The position numbers and the translations under genes are program-made. DNA of 64,000 nt from Sphingomonas sp. PP-CE-1A-559. Lineage in GTDB: Bacteria > Pseudomonadota > Alphaproteobacteria > Sphingomonadales > Sphingomonadaceae. Shown here piece after piece: positions 36,315-45,600 of this stretch (the first letter of the stretch is position 1; every line of letters starts with the position of its first letter). The notes beneath the pieces are model-generated. The model saw only the letters and a list, made by a program, of their open reading frames with translations. It ran no database searches and had not been told where the DNA came from. The DNA is taken from assembly GCF_004340965.1 (NCBI RefSeq), contig NZ_SLYA01000003.1, forward strand, positions 434,001 through 498,000, read 5' to 3'.

Positions 36315-37456
36315 GCCGGCTTCGTCTCGGCATGGCCGGCGGCGGGGAGGGCGCGTTCATCGGCGCGGTGCACCGGATGGCGGCCGCGCTAGACGGCGAC
36401 TGGGAGCTGGTCGCGGGTGCGTTCAGCACCGATGGCGGGCGCAACTCGCGCACCGGCGCGCTGCTCGGTCTCGATCCGCAGCGGGTCTACCCGACGCTAG
36501 ATGCGCTGATCGCGCACGAAAGTACGCTGCCCGCGGACCAGCGCATCGAAGCGCTCGCGATCGTTACGCCGAACCATCTCCACGCGCCGATGGCGATTGC
36601 CGCGCTCGATGCCGGCTTTCACGTGTTCTGCGAAAAGCCGATGGCGATGAGCGTCGTCGAGGCCGAGGCGATCGCCGCCGCCGCCATGGCGAGCGGCCGG
36701 CAATTCGCGCTGGCGTTCACTTACAGCGGCTATCCCATGGTCGAAGAGGCACGCGCCCGCGTGGCGCGCGGCGATCTCGGCGCGATCCGTCTGGTCCAGG
36801 TCGAATATCTGCAAGGCTGGCTCAGCCAACCGATCGACACCGACGGCAACAAGCAGGCCGAGTGGCGCACTGATCCTGCACGCGCCGGACTTGGCGGCTG
36901 TCTGGGCGACATCGGAACGCATGCGTTCCAGCTTGCCGAGCATGTCTCAGGCCTGTCGGTCGAGTCGGTCTCGGCGGACCTCACCACGCATGTCGAAGGC
37001 CGGCGGCTCGACGACGACGTCAGCGCATTGCTCCGTTTCGAGGGCGGCGCGCGCGGCGTGCTCAAGGCGAGCCAGGTCGCGGCGGGCGAGGAGAACGGGC
37101 TGCGGCTGCGTATCCACGGCGAGCGCGGCGGGCTCGACTGGTCGCAGATGGAGCCGAACACGCTGACGCTGCGCTGGCTCGACCGTCCGGCGGAGATCGT
37201 GCGGACCGGTGGCCCCGGCATGCTCGACGCGACCGCCACGCTGGTGCGGACTCCGGCGGGGCATCCCGAGGGCTATATCGAGGCGTTCGCCAACCTCTAC
37301 CGCGCATTCGCCTCAGCGATCCGCGGCGATGGCAACGACCGTTGGTTTCCAAGCGTGACCGATGGACTGCGGACGATGCGCTTCATCGAAGCGGTGATCG
37401 CCAATGCCGCGTCGGACCAGAAATGGACTTCAGTAAATCCGGGAGAGAATGAATGA
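36311..37456 (+). CDS. Gfo/Idh/MocA family oxidoreductase
   Basis: A 381-residue NAD(P)-dependent oxidoreductase, cytoplasmic. The Rossmann loop is GMAGGGEGAF at the N-terminus. Further motifs are IVTPNHLHAPMAIAAL, the EKP signature in FCEKPMAMS, and GGCLGDIGTHAFQLAE with the catalytic-region Asp and His. Relatives oxidise or reduce sugars at C1, C3 or other positions. Here a 3-keto-sugar reductase role is plausible. The GTG start overlaps the preceding stop by four bases (GTGA). Confidence 0.92.
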   Translation: MSRLRLGMAGGGEGAFIGAVHRMAAALDGDWELVAGAFSTDGGRNSRTGALLGLDPQRVYPTLDALIAHESTLPADQRIEALAIVTPNHLHAPMAIAALDAGFHVFCEKPMAMSVVEAEAIAAAAMASGRQFALAFTYSGYPMVEEARARVARGDLGAIRLVQVEYLQGWLSQPIDTDGNKQAEWRTDPARAGLGGCLGDIGTHAFQLAEHVSGLSVESVSADLTTHVEGRRLDDDVSALLRFEGGARGVLKASQVAAGEENGLRLRIHGERGGLDWSQMEPNTLTLRWLDRPAEIVRTGGPGMLDATATLVRTPAGHPEGYIEAFANLYRAFASAIRGDGNDRWFPSVTDGLRTMRFIEAVIANAASDQKWTSVNPGENE

Positions 37457-37839
37457 AGTTGCTCATGGCCTTGGTCGCGGGAAGCATCGCGGCGGTTGCG
37501 GCGGTCACGATATCCGTGCCGACCACCGCGCAATCGACTACGGCCTCGCCCCCGGCGTTCGCCGCCTGCCGCGCCTGTCACACCGTCGTGAAGGGTGGCC
37601 GCAACGGCATCGGCCCGAACCTGTACGGCGTGGTCGGCCGTGCCGCAGCCGCGACACCCGGCTTCTACTACTCGGCTGCGATGAAGGCGTCGAAGCTGCG
37701 GTGGGACGAGCAGACGCTCAACGAATACCTCGCCGCCCCCCAGAAGAAGGTGCCGGGCACGCGGATGCCGATCGCGACGCCCGATGCGGCCAAGCGCGCG
37801 GCGATCATCGCGTACCTCAAGGCGGAGGGCGCGAAGTGA
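37453..37839 (+). CDS. class I cytochrome c
   Basis: A 128-residue periplasmic cytochrome. A signal peptide (residues 1 to ~27) precedes the single heme motif CRACH (Cys39, Cys42, His43), and Met105 in GTRMP is the sixth ligand. GIGPNLYGVVGR and YLAAPQKKVPGTRMP are typical of cytochromes c2/c550. It overlaps the preceding gene by four bases (ATGA). Its place between the cytoplasmic oxidoreductase and the exported enzymes suggests that it takes electrons from the GMC flavoprotein. Confidence 0.95.
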   Translation: MKLLMALVAGSIAAVAAVTISVPTTAQSTTASPPAFAACRACHTVVKGGRNGIGPNLYGVVGRAAAATPGFYYSAAMKASKLRWDEQTLNEYLAAPQKKVPGTRMPIATPDAAKRAAIIAYLKAEGAK

Positions 37840-37852
37840 TCGCGCCGTGCGC

Positions 37853-38764
37853 ATGACGCTCTCGCGCCGCACCCTGCTCGCCGCCGGTGCAGCGGCATCG
37901 CTGGTCCCCGCCGGGATCGCCGCCCAGCGTCGCGGCAGCAACGCAGCGCGGTTCTCGCTCGGTTACGCGCCGCACGAGGGCAGCTTCGCCAGTCGCGGCG
38001 GTCGGATCGAGCAGATCGCCTACGCCGCCGACCAGGGCTTCACCGCTTGGGAGGACAACGAGGCGGCAACGCGCTCGTTTGCCGAACAGGAGCAGATGGC
38101 CAAGGCGCTGGCGCAGCGCGGCATGACGATGGGCGTGTTCGTCGCCAGCATGCCCAAATGGTCGAAGTCGCGGCCGCTCCTCGGCGCTAACGACGGCGCC
38201 GAGCGCGAGGCGTTCCTCGCCGACATCCGCGCCTCGCTCGACGTCGCCAAGCGGCTGAACGCGACGCGGATGACGGTCGTGACGGGCTTCATGGACCCGA
38301 AGGTGCCGGTCGATATCCAGACCGCGCGCGTGATCGACGTCATGCGCCGCGCCGGCGATATCGTCGCGCCGTCGGGCACGGCGATGGTGATGGAGCCGCT
38401 CAACACGCGGACCAATCATCCCGGCGTCTATATGCAGACGATTTCGCAGGGCTATGCAGTCGCGCGCGGGGCCAACAGTCCGGCGGTGAAGATCCTCGCC
38501 GACCTGTATCACGAGCAGATTCAGTCGGGGAATCTGATCCCGACGCTCGACACCTGCTGGAACGAGATCGGCTATATCCAGTTCGGTGACAATCCGGGCC
38601 GCAACGAGCCGTCGACCGGCGAGATCAACTTCGCCTCGATCGTGAAGTGGCTGAAGGCGAAACGCTACACCGGCGTGATCGGCATGGAACACGGCAATTC
38701 GATCGCAGGCCGCGCAGGCGAGGATCGCCTGATCGCCGCCTACCGCGAGATCGACGCAGCATGA
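37853..38764 (+). CDS. Tat-exported hydroxypyruvate-isomerase-like TIM barrel
   Basis: A 303-residue xylose-isomerase-like TIM barrel with a twin-arginine signal (MTLSRRTLLAAGAAASLVPA), so probably periplasmic. Metal-ligand candidates are the Glu in VMEPLNTR, the Asp in ILADLYHEQ and the Glu in IGMEHGN. ATRMTVVTGF and GYIQFGDNPGRNEPSTGE match hydroxypyruvate isomerase-like proteins. Some relatives act as 3-keto-glycoside lyases or hydratases. The start is ATG 37853, 13 bases after the cytochrome stop; an alternative GTG at 37847 is possible. Confidence 0.88.
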   Translation: MTLSRRTLLAAGAAASLVPAGIAAQRRGSNAARFSLGYAPHEGSFASRGGRIEQIAYAADQGFTAWEDNEAATRSFAEQEQMAKALAQRGMTMGVFVASMPKWSKSRPLLGANDGAEREAFLADIRASLDVAKRLNATRMTVVTGFMDPKVPVDIQTARVIDVMRRAGDIVAPSGTAMVMEPLNTRTNHPGVYMQTISQGYAVARGANSPAVKILADLYHEQIQSGNLIPTLDTCWNEIGYIQFGDNPGRNEPSTGEINFASIVKWLKAKRYTGVIGMEHGNSIAGRAGEDRLIAAYREIDAA

Positions 38765-39594
38765 AGGGGATGGGGATGAAGACGGTGTTGATGGCGAGCG
38801 TCATCGTGGCGCTGGCGGGTCCGGTCGCGGCGCAGGACAAGCCCGGCTTCAAGGACACACCGTTGCTACCCGGCGGACAATGGCGGGTCCATGACGCCGA
38901 CCGCCCCGCGCCGATCGTGGTCGCGCCGGCCGCCACCCCCGGCGGTCCGCCTGCCGACGCGGTCGTGCTGTTCGACGGGCGTTCCCTCGACGCATGGAAG
39001 CCCGATCGCATCGCTTGGCCGATCGCAAACGGTGCGCTGACGATCCCCTCGCGCGCGAAAAGCGGCGGCGAGAACAACCTCGTCTCGAAGCAGAGCTTCG
39101 GCGACGTGCAGATGCATCTCGAATTCCGCTCGCCAAACCCGCCGACCAAGACCTCGCAGGATCGCGGCAACAGCGGGATCTGGTTCATGCAGCGCTACGA
39201 ACTGCAGATCCTCGATGGATCGCAGAACCCGACCTATGCCGATGGCACGGTCGGCGCGGTCTATGGCTGGAAGCCGCCACTGGTGAACGCCGCGCGTCGC
39301 CCCGGCGAATGGCAGACCTACGATATCGTGTTCGAGCGCCCCCGCTTCGCTGTAGACGGCAGCCTGCTCCGCCCGGCCTACGTCACCGCGTTGTTGAACG
39401 GCGTGCTGGTGCAGAACCATCAGGCGATGCTCGGCACCACGATCTGGCGCAAGGTCGCCAGTTACACCGCGCACGCCGATGCCGCACCGATCCAGCTCCA
39501 AGATCACGACTCGCCGGTGTCGTTCCGCAACATCTGGGTCCGTCCGCTGACGGAAGCGGCGATCGCGCAGGACCTGAAGAAGGACGGTAAATGA
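38761..39594 (+). CDS. DUF1080 (3-keto-disaccharide hydrolase-like) protein
   Basis: A 277-residue exported protein with a Sec signal (MKTVLMASVIVALAG) and a DUF1080 jelly-roll domain starting near LFDGRSLDAWK. WFMQRYELQILDG, then AVYGWKPPLVNA and FRNIWVRPL are typical. Several DUF1080 proteins have been shown to cleave 3-keto-glycosides, so a hydrolase or lyase role on the GMC product is the best inference. It overlaps the preceding gene by four bases. Confidence 0.9.
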   Translation: MKGMGMKTVLMASVIVALAGPVAAQDKPGFKDTPLLPGGQWRVHDADRPAPIVVAPAATPGGPPADAVVLFDGRSLDAWKPDRIAWPIANGALTIPSRAKSGGENNLVSKQSFGDVQMHLEFRSPNPPTKTSQDRGNSGIWFMQRYELQILDGSQNPTYADGTVGAVYGWKPPLVNAARRPGEWQTYDIVFERPRFAVDGSLLRPAYVTALLNGVLVQNHQAMLGTTIWRKVASYTAHADAAPIQLQDHDSPVSFRNIWVRPLTEAAIAQDLKKDGK

Positions 39595-40172
39595 TCGACC
39601 GCAGAACAGCACTCGCCGGTGTCGTCGCCATGTTCGGCACGGCTTTGTATGCGCCGATCGCACGCGCAGCCGGGGTCGCGGCAGCACCGGGCGCGGCGGC
39701 GGGCATCCCCGTCATCAGCGAAGGCCCGCCGAGTGTCGCGGTCTTCACCCCCGCCCAGCGCGCGCTGATGACCGCGCTCAGCGAACGCGTCCTGCCGACC
39801 ACCGATACGCCGGGCGCGATTGCGGCCGGCGTCCCCGCGTTTATCGAAAAGTTGCTCGCCGACTGGGCCGCACCCACTGATCGCGTGCCGATCCTCGCCG
39901 GCCTCGACGCGATCGAGGCGCGAAGCTTGGCGGACTACAAGGTCCCCGGCGCAAAGGCGACCGCGGCACAGCACGACGCGCTTCTCACATTGGCCATGAA
40001 CGACCAGATCCCGTCCGGCGGCCTCTTCTTCGAGGCGTTCCGGCAGCTCGTCGTCACCGGCTATTACACGTCGGAAATCGGCATGACGCAGGAGCGCGAA
40101 TATCTGCCGGTGCCAGGCGAGTATAACGGCCAGTTTCCCTATTCTCAGGTCAACAAGGTGTATTCCGCATGA
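39591..40172 (+). CDS. gluconate 2-dehydrogenase subunit 3-like protein
   Basis: A 193-residue small subunit of the gluconate 2-dehydrogenase subunit 3 family. The N-terminal twin-arginine-like signal (MIDRRTALAGVVAMFG) probably exports it with its flavoprotein partner. Conserved stretches are FTPAQRALMTALSERVLPTT and REYLPVPGEYNGQ. Such subunits fold and carry GMC dehydrogenases across the membrane. It overlaps the DUF1080 gene by four bases; its GMC partner is 0.9 kb downstream. Confidence 0.9.
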   Translation: MIDRRTALAGVVAMFGTALYAPIARAAGVAAAPGAAAGIPVISEGPPSVAVFTPAQRALMTALSERVLPTTDTPGAIAAGVPAFIEKLLADWAAPTDRVPILAGLDAIEARSLADYKVPGAKATAAQHDALLTLAMNDQIPSGGLFFEAFRQLVVTGYYTSEIGMTQEREYLPVPGEYNGQFPYSQVNKVYSA

Positions 40173-41002
40173 TCCTCAGCCGTAGAAACCTGCTCGCCGG
40201 CTCCGGCGCGGTCGCTGCCCTTGCGTTCGTCCCGACTGCCTCCGCGGCACAGTTGAAGGCGATCGGCCTGCAACTCTACACGATCCGCGACATCTTCTCG
40301 AAGGACCCGTTCGGCACGCTCAGTCAGGTCGCCAAGATCGGCTACCGCGAGGTCGAGTTCGGGGGTGGCGGCTATGAAGGCATGGACCACGCGCAGTTGC
40401 GCAAGACGATGGACAAGCTCGGCCTGACCGCGCCCTCGGTGCATATCGGTTACGACGCGCTGCTTCAGCGGTTTGACCAGTCGGTGACGATGGCCAAGAC
40501 GCTCGGCGCCACCACGGTAGTGCTGCCGTACATGACCGACGAGCATCGCAACGAGGCGGGATGGACCGCGGCACTGCCGAACTTCATCCGGTTCGCCACC
40601 GATCTGAAAAAGGCCGGGCTGGGCTTCGCGTATCACAACCACGATTTCGAATTCACCACCAAGCCCGGTGGCGTCAGCCTGTACGAGCGGCTGCTGAAGG
40701 AGACCGACCCCGCGCTCGTGAAGCTCGAACTCGATCTATACTGGGCGCTGCATGCGGGCGAGAACCTGACGACGCTGATCGAGCGCCTGTCGCAGCGGAT
40801 CTACGCCTATCACGTCAAGGACATGCGCCCCGATCGCAGCATGGCGGCGGTCGGCGCGGGGACGGTCGATTTCGCCGCGCTGTTCAAGCTGAAGGGCAGC
40901 GCTGGCGTCCGGCATTTCTACGTCGAGAACGACCAAGCCCCCGCGCCGTACCTGCCCGACATTACCACAAGTTTCCGGACGTTGCGCGCGCTGCGGTTCT
41001 GA
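40169..41002 (+). CDS. Tat-exported sugar isomerase/epimerase-like TIM barrel
   Basis: A 277-residue xylose-isomerase-like TIM barrel with a twin-arginine signal (MILSRRNLLAGSGAV). Metal-ligand candidates are YHNHDFEF, LELDLYW, YHVKDM and HFYVEND (His, Asp, His and Glu). It is related to but distinct from the Tat-exported barrel at 37853 and the cytoplasmic barrel at 35250, giving three barrels in one operon. It may catalyse the elimination or epimerisation step on the 3-keto product. It overlaps the upstream gene by four bases. Confidence 0.9.
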   Translation: MILSRRNLLAGSGAVAALAFVPTASAAQLKAIGLQLYTIRDIFSKDPFGTLSQVAKIGYREVEFGGGGYEGMDHAQLRKTMDKLGLTAPSVHIGYDALLQRFDQSVTMAKTLGATTVVLPYMTDEHRNEAGWTAALPNFIRFATDLKKAGLGFAYHNHDFEFTTKPGGVSLYERLLKETDPALVKLELDLYWALHAGENLTTLIERLSQRIYAYHVKDMRPDRSMAAVGAGTVDFAALFKLKGSAGVRHFYVENDQAPAPYLPDITTSFRTLRALRF

Positions 41003-41055
41003 TCGGCCGATTCTGAACGGGCGCGTTTCTTATAGGATATTAGGAGAGGAAGATC

Positions 41056-42732
41056 ATGGCCGAGACCAACAGGTTCGACGCGATCGTAATCGGTTCGGGC
41101 GTCAGCGGCGGTTTCGCTGCGAAGGAATTGACCGAGAAGGGCCTGCGCGTCCTGATGCTCGATCGCGGCAAGATGGTCGAGCACGGCGAAGGCTACACCT
41201 ATGACGGCAAGCCCGCATACGAGGTGCCCGCGCGCAACATCATGCCCAAGCCATTGGTGGATAGCGACTATTTCATCGCCAAGCACGGCTATGTCCAGCC
41301 CAGCAACCGCGAGTTCCACAATGACGACCGGCTGAACCCGTATGCCTATGACGAGGGCAGCAAGTTCTACTGGATCCGCCCGGGCGCGGTCGGCGGCAAG
41401 TCGCTGATCTGGGGCCGCTGGTGCTTTCGTTGGAGCCCTGAGGATTTCGAGGCGAACAAGCGGGACGGCATCGATGGCGACTGGCCGATCCGCTATGCCG
41501 ACGTCGCGCCGTGGTACAGCTATGTCGAGAAATACATCGGCGTGTCCGGCTCGCGCGAGAACCTCGCCTATTTGCCCGACAGCGAATTCCAACCGCCGAT
41601 GCCGATGAACGTCGCCGAGAAGTGGCTGAAGCAAGGTCTCGAATCCAAGTTCCCCGGCCGCAAACTGATCAACACGCGACTGTCGAACATGACCGAGGAC
41701 AAGCCCGACCAGAACCGCACCAAATGCCAGTTCCGCAACCAGTGCGGCAATGGCTGCTCGTTCGGTGCCTATTTCTCGACCCAGGCCGTCACCTTGCCGG
41801 CCGCGCGCGCGACCGGCCGGCTGACGCTCAAGTCGGACTCGGTCGTCACGAACCTGGTGTACGATGCGGCGCGTAAAAAGGTCACCGGCGTCCGCTACAT
41901 TGACGCCAAGACCGGCAAGGCGGAAACGGTCAACGCCGATCTCGTCTTCCTATGCGCCTCGGCGATCGCGTCGACGCAGATCCTCCTGAACTCACGCGCG
42001 CCGGGCAGCGACCGCAGCTATTTCGACGAGAGCGGAACGCTGGGCCGCTATGTGATGGACCACATCTTTCGCGTCGGGATCGAAGGCGACATCCCCGGCA
42101 TGGAGGAGTTCATCGAATTCGGTCGCCGTCCAGGCGGCGTCTACGTGCCGCGTTTCCGCAATATCGGCGGCGACGAGGGCGTCGGCTTCAAGCGCGGCTA
42201 TGGCTATCAGGGCAGCGCGTATCGCAACCCCGCCGCGCCGGTCGGGTTCGGTGCATCGATGAAGCAGGGCATGCGCAAATACGCGCCGTGGCGGTTCAGC
42301 ATGGGCGCGTTCGGCGAATGCCTTCCCTATGCCGACAACAAGGTTTCGCTGCACGCCAGCAAGGTCGACCGGTTCGGCGTGCCGCTGGTCCGCTTCGACG
42401 TCCGCTTCCGCGACAACGAACTGAAGATGATGACCGATGCGCGGGCGCAGGGCGAGGCGATGCTGAAAGGTGCAGGGCTCACCAACGTCAAGAGTTCGGA
42501 GAGCGAGCACGTCCCCGGCGACGCGATCCACGAAATGGGCGGCGCGCGCATGGGGCGAGACCCGCGCACCTCGGTGCTCAACGAATGGAGCCAGGCGCAC
42601 GCGGCATCGAACCTCTACGTCACCGACGGCGCGCAAATGGCGTCGATCTCGTGCGTGAACCCGTCGCTGACCTTCATGGCCCTGACCGCGCGCGCCGCCG
42701 ATCATGCGGTCAAATCGCTTCGGAAGGCCTAG
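41056..42732 (+). CDS. GMC family flavoprotein dehydrogenase
   Basis: A 558-residue FAD enzyme of the gluconate/glucoside 3-dehydrogenase branch of GMC oxidoreductases. IGSGVSGGFAAKEL is the FAD-binding motif; His492 (IHEMGGARMG) and Asn535 (CVNPSLTFM) are the candidate catalytic pair. A Cys224-x5-Cys230-x3-Cys234 motif matches the 3Fe-4S spacing described in FAD glucose dehydrogenase. It has no signal of its own, so export would ride on the subunit-3-like Tat signal. AGGAGAGG lies shortly before the ATG. The last gene of the operon. Confidence 0.93.
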   Translation: MAETNRFDAIVIGSGVSGGFAAKELTEKGLRVLMLDRGKMVEHGEGYTYDGKPAYEVPARNIMPKPLVDSDYFIAKHGYVQPSNREFHNDDRLNPYAYDEGSKFYWIRPGAVGGKSLIWGRWCFRWSPEDFEANKRDGIDGDWPIRYADVAPWYSYVEKYIGVSGSRENLAYLPDSEFQPPMPMNVAEKWLKQGLESKFPGRKLINTRLSNMTEDKPDQNRTKCQFRNQCGNGCSFGAYFSTQAVTLPAARATGRLTLKSDSVVTNLVYDAARKKVTGVRYIDAKTGKAETVNADLVFLCASAIASTQILLNSRAPGSDRSYFDESGTLGRYVMDHIFRVGIEGDIPGMEEFIEFGRRPGGVYVPRFRNIGGDEGVGFKRGYGYQGSAYRNPAAPVGFGASMKQGMRKYAPWRFSMGAFGECLPYADNKVSLHASKVDRFGVPLVRFDVRFRDNELKMMTDARAQGEAMLKGAGLTNVKSSESEHVPGDAIHEMGGARMGRDPRTSVLNEWSQAHAASNLYVTDGAQMASISCVNPSLTFMALTARAADHAVKSLRKA

Positions 42733-42782
42733 GCGCTAGGTGGGCAAGCTGCTCACGCGTCGTCCCCACCGCGGTTCATGAC

Positions 42783-42826
42783 TGGCGCTTGGCGAGGCAG
42801 GGATAACCCCTGTCCACCAAGCGCCA
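42783..42826. terminator. hairpin between convergent genes
   Basis: A perfect 10-base stem, TGGCGCTTGG (42783-42792) and CCAAGCGCCA (42817-42826), encloses a second stem CAGGG / CCCTG. It lies between the GMC stop and the stop of the convergent DUF885 gene; no strong T-run follows, but it is a likely bidirectional transcript end. Confidence 0.65.
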
Positions 42827-42860
42827 ACCGAACCATTCTAGCAGGGTAGCGCCCGTACGA

Positions 42861-44687
42861 TTATTTCGCTGCCCCGCCGCCGGCAGCGATCCAGGCGTCG
42901 ATCTTGCGTTCGAGCACCGGCATCGGCAGCGATCCGGTATCGAGCACCTGAGCATGGAAATCGCGCGGATCGAACTTCGCTCCGAGCGCGGCCTGCGCCT
43001 TCGCCTTGGTCCGCGCGATCGTCAGCTGGCCGATCTTGTACGCCAGCGCCTGGCCGGGAATCGCGATGTAGCGCTCCACCTCGGCAGTCGCATCGGTTCG
43101 CGCCATCGGCGAGTTGGCCAGCATGTAATCGATCGCCTGATCGCGCGTCCAACCCTTGGCATGGATGCCGCTGTCGACCACCAGCCGCATCGCGCGCAGC
43201 ATTTCGTCGTTCAGCCCACCCATCCGCTGATACGGATCGGTCTCCATGCCCAACTCCTTCCACAGGCTTTCGGCATAGAGCGCCCAGCCCTCGACATACG
43301 CGGTGTTGCCACCGAACCGCATGAAGGCTGGGAGCGCTGTGTTCTCCTGCGCGAGACTGATCTGGAAATGATGCCCCGGCACGCCCTCGTGCAGGAACAG
43401 CGTCTCCATCTCCCACATGTAGCGCGAGGGCAGGTCGTAGGTATTGTAATAGAATACCCCGGGCCGCAGGCCGTCAGGCGTGCCGCCCTGATACGAGCCA
43501 CCGGCCTCGGTCTTTTCCTTGAAGGCCGGGACCGGGCGGATCTCGAGCGCGGTCTTCGGCGTCAGCGAGAATTGCTCGGGAATGCGCTGGTCGATGCGCT
43601 TCTCGATCGCACGATAGCCGTCGCGCAACTGGTCGACCGAACTCGGCTGGAACTGCTTGTCGGTGCGCAGGAAGGTGAAGAACGCGGGCAGGTCGCCCTT
43701 GAATCCGACCGCCTGCTTCTGCGTTTCCATCCCCTTCAGGATCCGCGCGACCTCGGACAGCCCGAGCTGGTGGACCTGCTCGGCGGTCATCGGCAGCGTG
43801 GTGTTCTTGCGGATCAGATACGCATAATAGGCATCGCCCCCGGGCAGCGCGGACAGGCCTACCGTGTCGCGCGCAACCGGCAGGTACGTCTTGGCGAGAA
43901 AGTCCCGCATCCGCTGGTGCGCAGGCGTGATGACATCGCGGATCTGCGCTGCATAGGCCGCCTTCAGTCGCGTCTGGTCGGCTGCCGAGATCGACGCGGG
44001 GAAGGTCTTCACCGGGCCGTAGAAGGTCGAGCCCTCGACGCCCTCCGCGATGAGGTTGTCGAACTCCTGGATCATGTTGGTCACGACCAGCTTCGGCTGG
44101 ACGATCCTGTCCTTCATGCCCTGGCGGAACAGTCCGATCGCGCGGTCGAGCACCGCGGCATATTGCGCGTTGCGCTTCAGGTTGTTCTCATAGTCGACGA
44201 GCGTCTTGAACGGTGCCGCGCCCTTGCCCGATGCGAGGTCGGGATAGAAGGTCTGGAACCCGTTGAAATGGTCGATCGGCAGGTCGCGCTCGACCCTGAC
44301 GATTGCGGGGGCGTAGCCGGCCAGGTCGGTCTCGTTGCGCGTCTTGAACACGTCGTACGCGATCTGATCGGTCGCGGTCAGCTTCGTCCGGTCGATCGTC
44401 TTGAGTGCGGCCAGATCATGCTCGATCGCCGCGCGTTCGGCGGCCAGATACGCATCGGTCAGATAATCGCCGAGCCGGTCCGCATAGCGCAAATCGCCGC
44501 GGAAGATCCCCTCGATCGGATTGCGTTTCAGGCTCGCCTCGTCGCTGTCGTAGAACACCCGCTTGAGCCGCGCATCGTCCGCACTCTCGCCCGGCTGCGC
44601 GACGGGAGGCGGCAACGCCTGCGCGCTTGCCGCGGCGCTGCCGACGGTCGTGGACAGGAAAGCGGCAAGCAGCAGTTTGACGGACAA
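42861..44687 (-). CDS. DUF885 family exported metallopeptidase-like protein
   Basis: A 608-residue exported protein. A signal peptide starts SVKLLLAAFLSTTVG and ends near AASAQA. The DUF885 hallmark HEGVPGHHFQ gives an HE-x4-H variant of the zinc motif, and FGGNTAYVEGWALYAE supplies the next conserved Glu. Family members are presumed dipeptidyl or amino-peptidases, but few have been studied. The start is TTG 44687 with AAGGA seven bases upstream; longer starts run through the SDR gene region. It is convergent with the GMC gene. Confidence 0.9.
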   Translation of the reverse strand: MSVKLLLAAFLSTTVGSAAASAQALPPPVAQPGESADDARLKRVFYDSDEASLKRNPIEGIFRGDLRYADRLGDYLTDAYLAAERAAIEHDLAALKTIDRTKLTATDQIAYDVFKTRNETDLAGYAPAIVRVERDLPIDHFNGFQTFYPDLASGKGAAPFKTLVDYENNLKRNAQYAAVLDRAIGLFRQGMKDRIVQPKLVVTNMIQEFDNLIAEGVEGSTFYGPVKTFPASISAADQTRLKAAYAAQIRDVITPAHQRMRDFLAKTYLPVARDTVGLSALPGGDAYYAYLIRKNTTLPMTAEQVHQLGLSEVARILKGMETQKQAVGFKGDLPAFFTFLRTDKQFQPSSVDQLRDGYRAIEKRIDQRIPEQFSLTPKTALEIRPVPAFKEKTEAGGSYQGGTPDGLRPGVFYYNTYDLPSRYMWEMETLFLHEGVPGHHFQISLAQENTALPAFMRFGGNTAYVEGWALYAESLWKELGMETDPYQRMGGLNDEMLRAMRLVVDSGIHAKGWTRDQAIDYMLANSPMARTDATAEVERYIAIPGQALAYKIGQLTIARTKAKAQAALGAKFDPRDFHAQVLDTGSLPMPVLERKIDAWIAAGGGAAK

Positions 44688-44824
44688 CGCGTGTTCCTTT
44701 GGATGCGATGACACGGGGGTAGGATGCGGCAGGATTTCCCGCAAGCGCCGCCCGTACCCGCTCGAACTGCAACGAGCGGTCGCGCTCGGCCCTTTCCAAG
44801 CTCCGTCGAAACTAGGCGAGGCAT

Positions 44825-45559
44825 TCAGATCTGTGCGACGCCGCCGTCGACGAACATCTCGCTGCCGGTCATGAAGCTGCTGTCCGCGGACGCCAGGAAG
44901 GCGGCGGCAGCGGCGATCTCGGCGGGGTCGCCAATCCGGCCGATCGGGGTACCGGCGCCCATTTCCGCCATCGCATCCTCGCCGACGACCTCGAGCGCGA
45001 GTTCGGTCCTGGTCGGTCCCGGCGACAGCACGTTGACGCGAATGCCGGTGCCGCGCAGATCGAGCGCCCAACTGCGCGCGAAATTGCGGATCGCCGCCTT
45101 GGTCGCGCTGTAGACGCTGAACCGCGGCGTTCCCATGACGCTCGTGCTGGACCCGGTGAGGATGATCGAGCCGCCCGACCGCATCAGCGGTAATGCCTTC
45201 TGCACCGTGAACAGCAGACCTTTCACGTTGACGTCGAACGTCCGGTCGTAATGCTCCGGCGTGATTTCGCCGAGCGGTACTAACTCGCCGGTACCGGCAT
45301 TGGCGAACAGGATGTCGAGCGAACCGCGCTCCGTCCGGACCGTCTCGAACAGGCGATCCAGGTCGGCCATGTCGGATACCGAGCCGCTGATCGCGCGGGC
45401 ATTCTCGCCGAGTTCGACGAGTGCCGCGTCGAGCGCGTCCTGTCGCCGCCCGAAGATGTAGACGAACGCGCCCTCTTCGATGAAGCGCTTGGCCGATGCG
45501 AGGCCGATCCCGCTGCCGCCGCCGGTCACGATCGCCGTCTTGCCGTTCAGTCTGTCCAT
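44825..45559 (-). CDS. SDR family oxidoreductase
   Basis: A 244-residue classical short-chain dehydrogenase/reductase, cytoplasmic. The cofactor motif is TGGGSGIG (residues 12-19), with FGRRQDA after beta-strand 2 (the Arg residues favour NADP). FANAGTGE, the SSTSVMG active-site Ser region and YSATK (Tyr/Lys) complete the set. The C-terminus is [13 protein letters not shown]. The substrate is unknown. Its divergent HxlR partner probably controls it; an operator candidate lies in the shared gap. Confidence 0.93.
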   Translation of the reverse strand: MDRLNGKTAIVTGGGSGIGLASAKRFIEEGAFVYIFGRRQDALDAALVELGENARAISGSVSDMADLDRLFETVRTERGSLDILFANAGTGELVPLGEITPEHYDRTFDVNVKGLLFTVQKALPLMRSGGSIILTGSSTSVMGTPRFSVYSATKAAIRNFARSWALDLRGTGIRVNVLSPGPTRTELALEVVGEDAMAEMGAGTPIGRIGDPAEIAAAAAFLASADSSFMTGSEMFVDGGVAQI

Positions 45560-45600
45560 CTGTCGTCTCCGTGGTTGCGAAGATCCTTAGCTGGCGGAGC

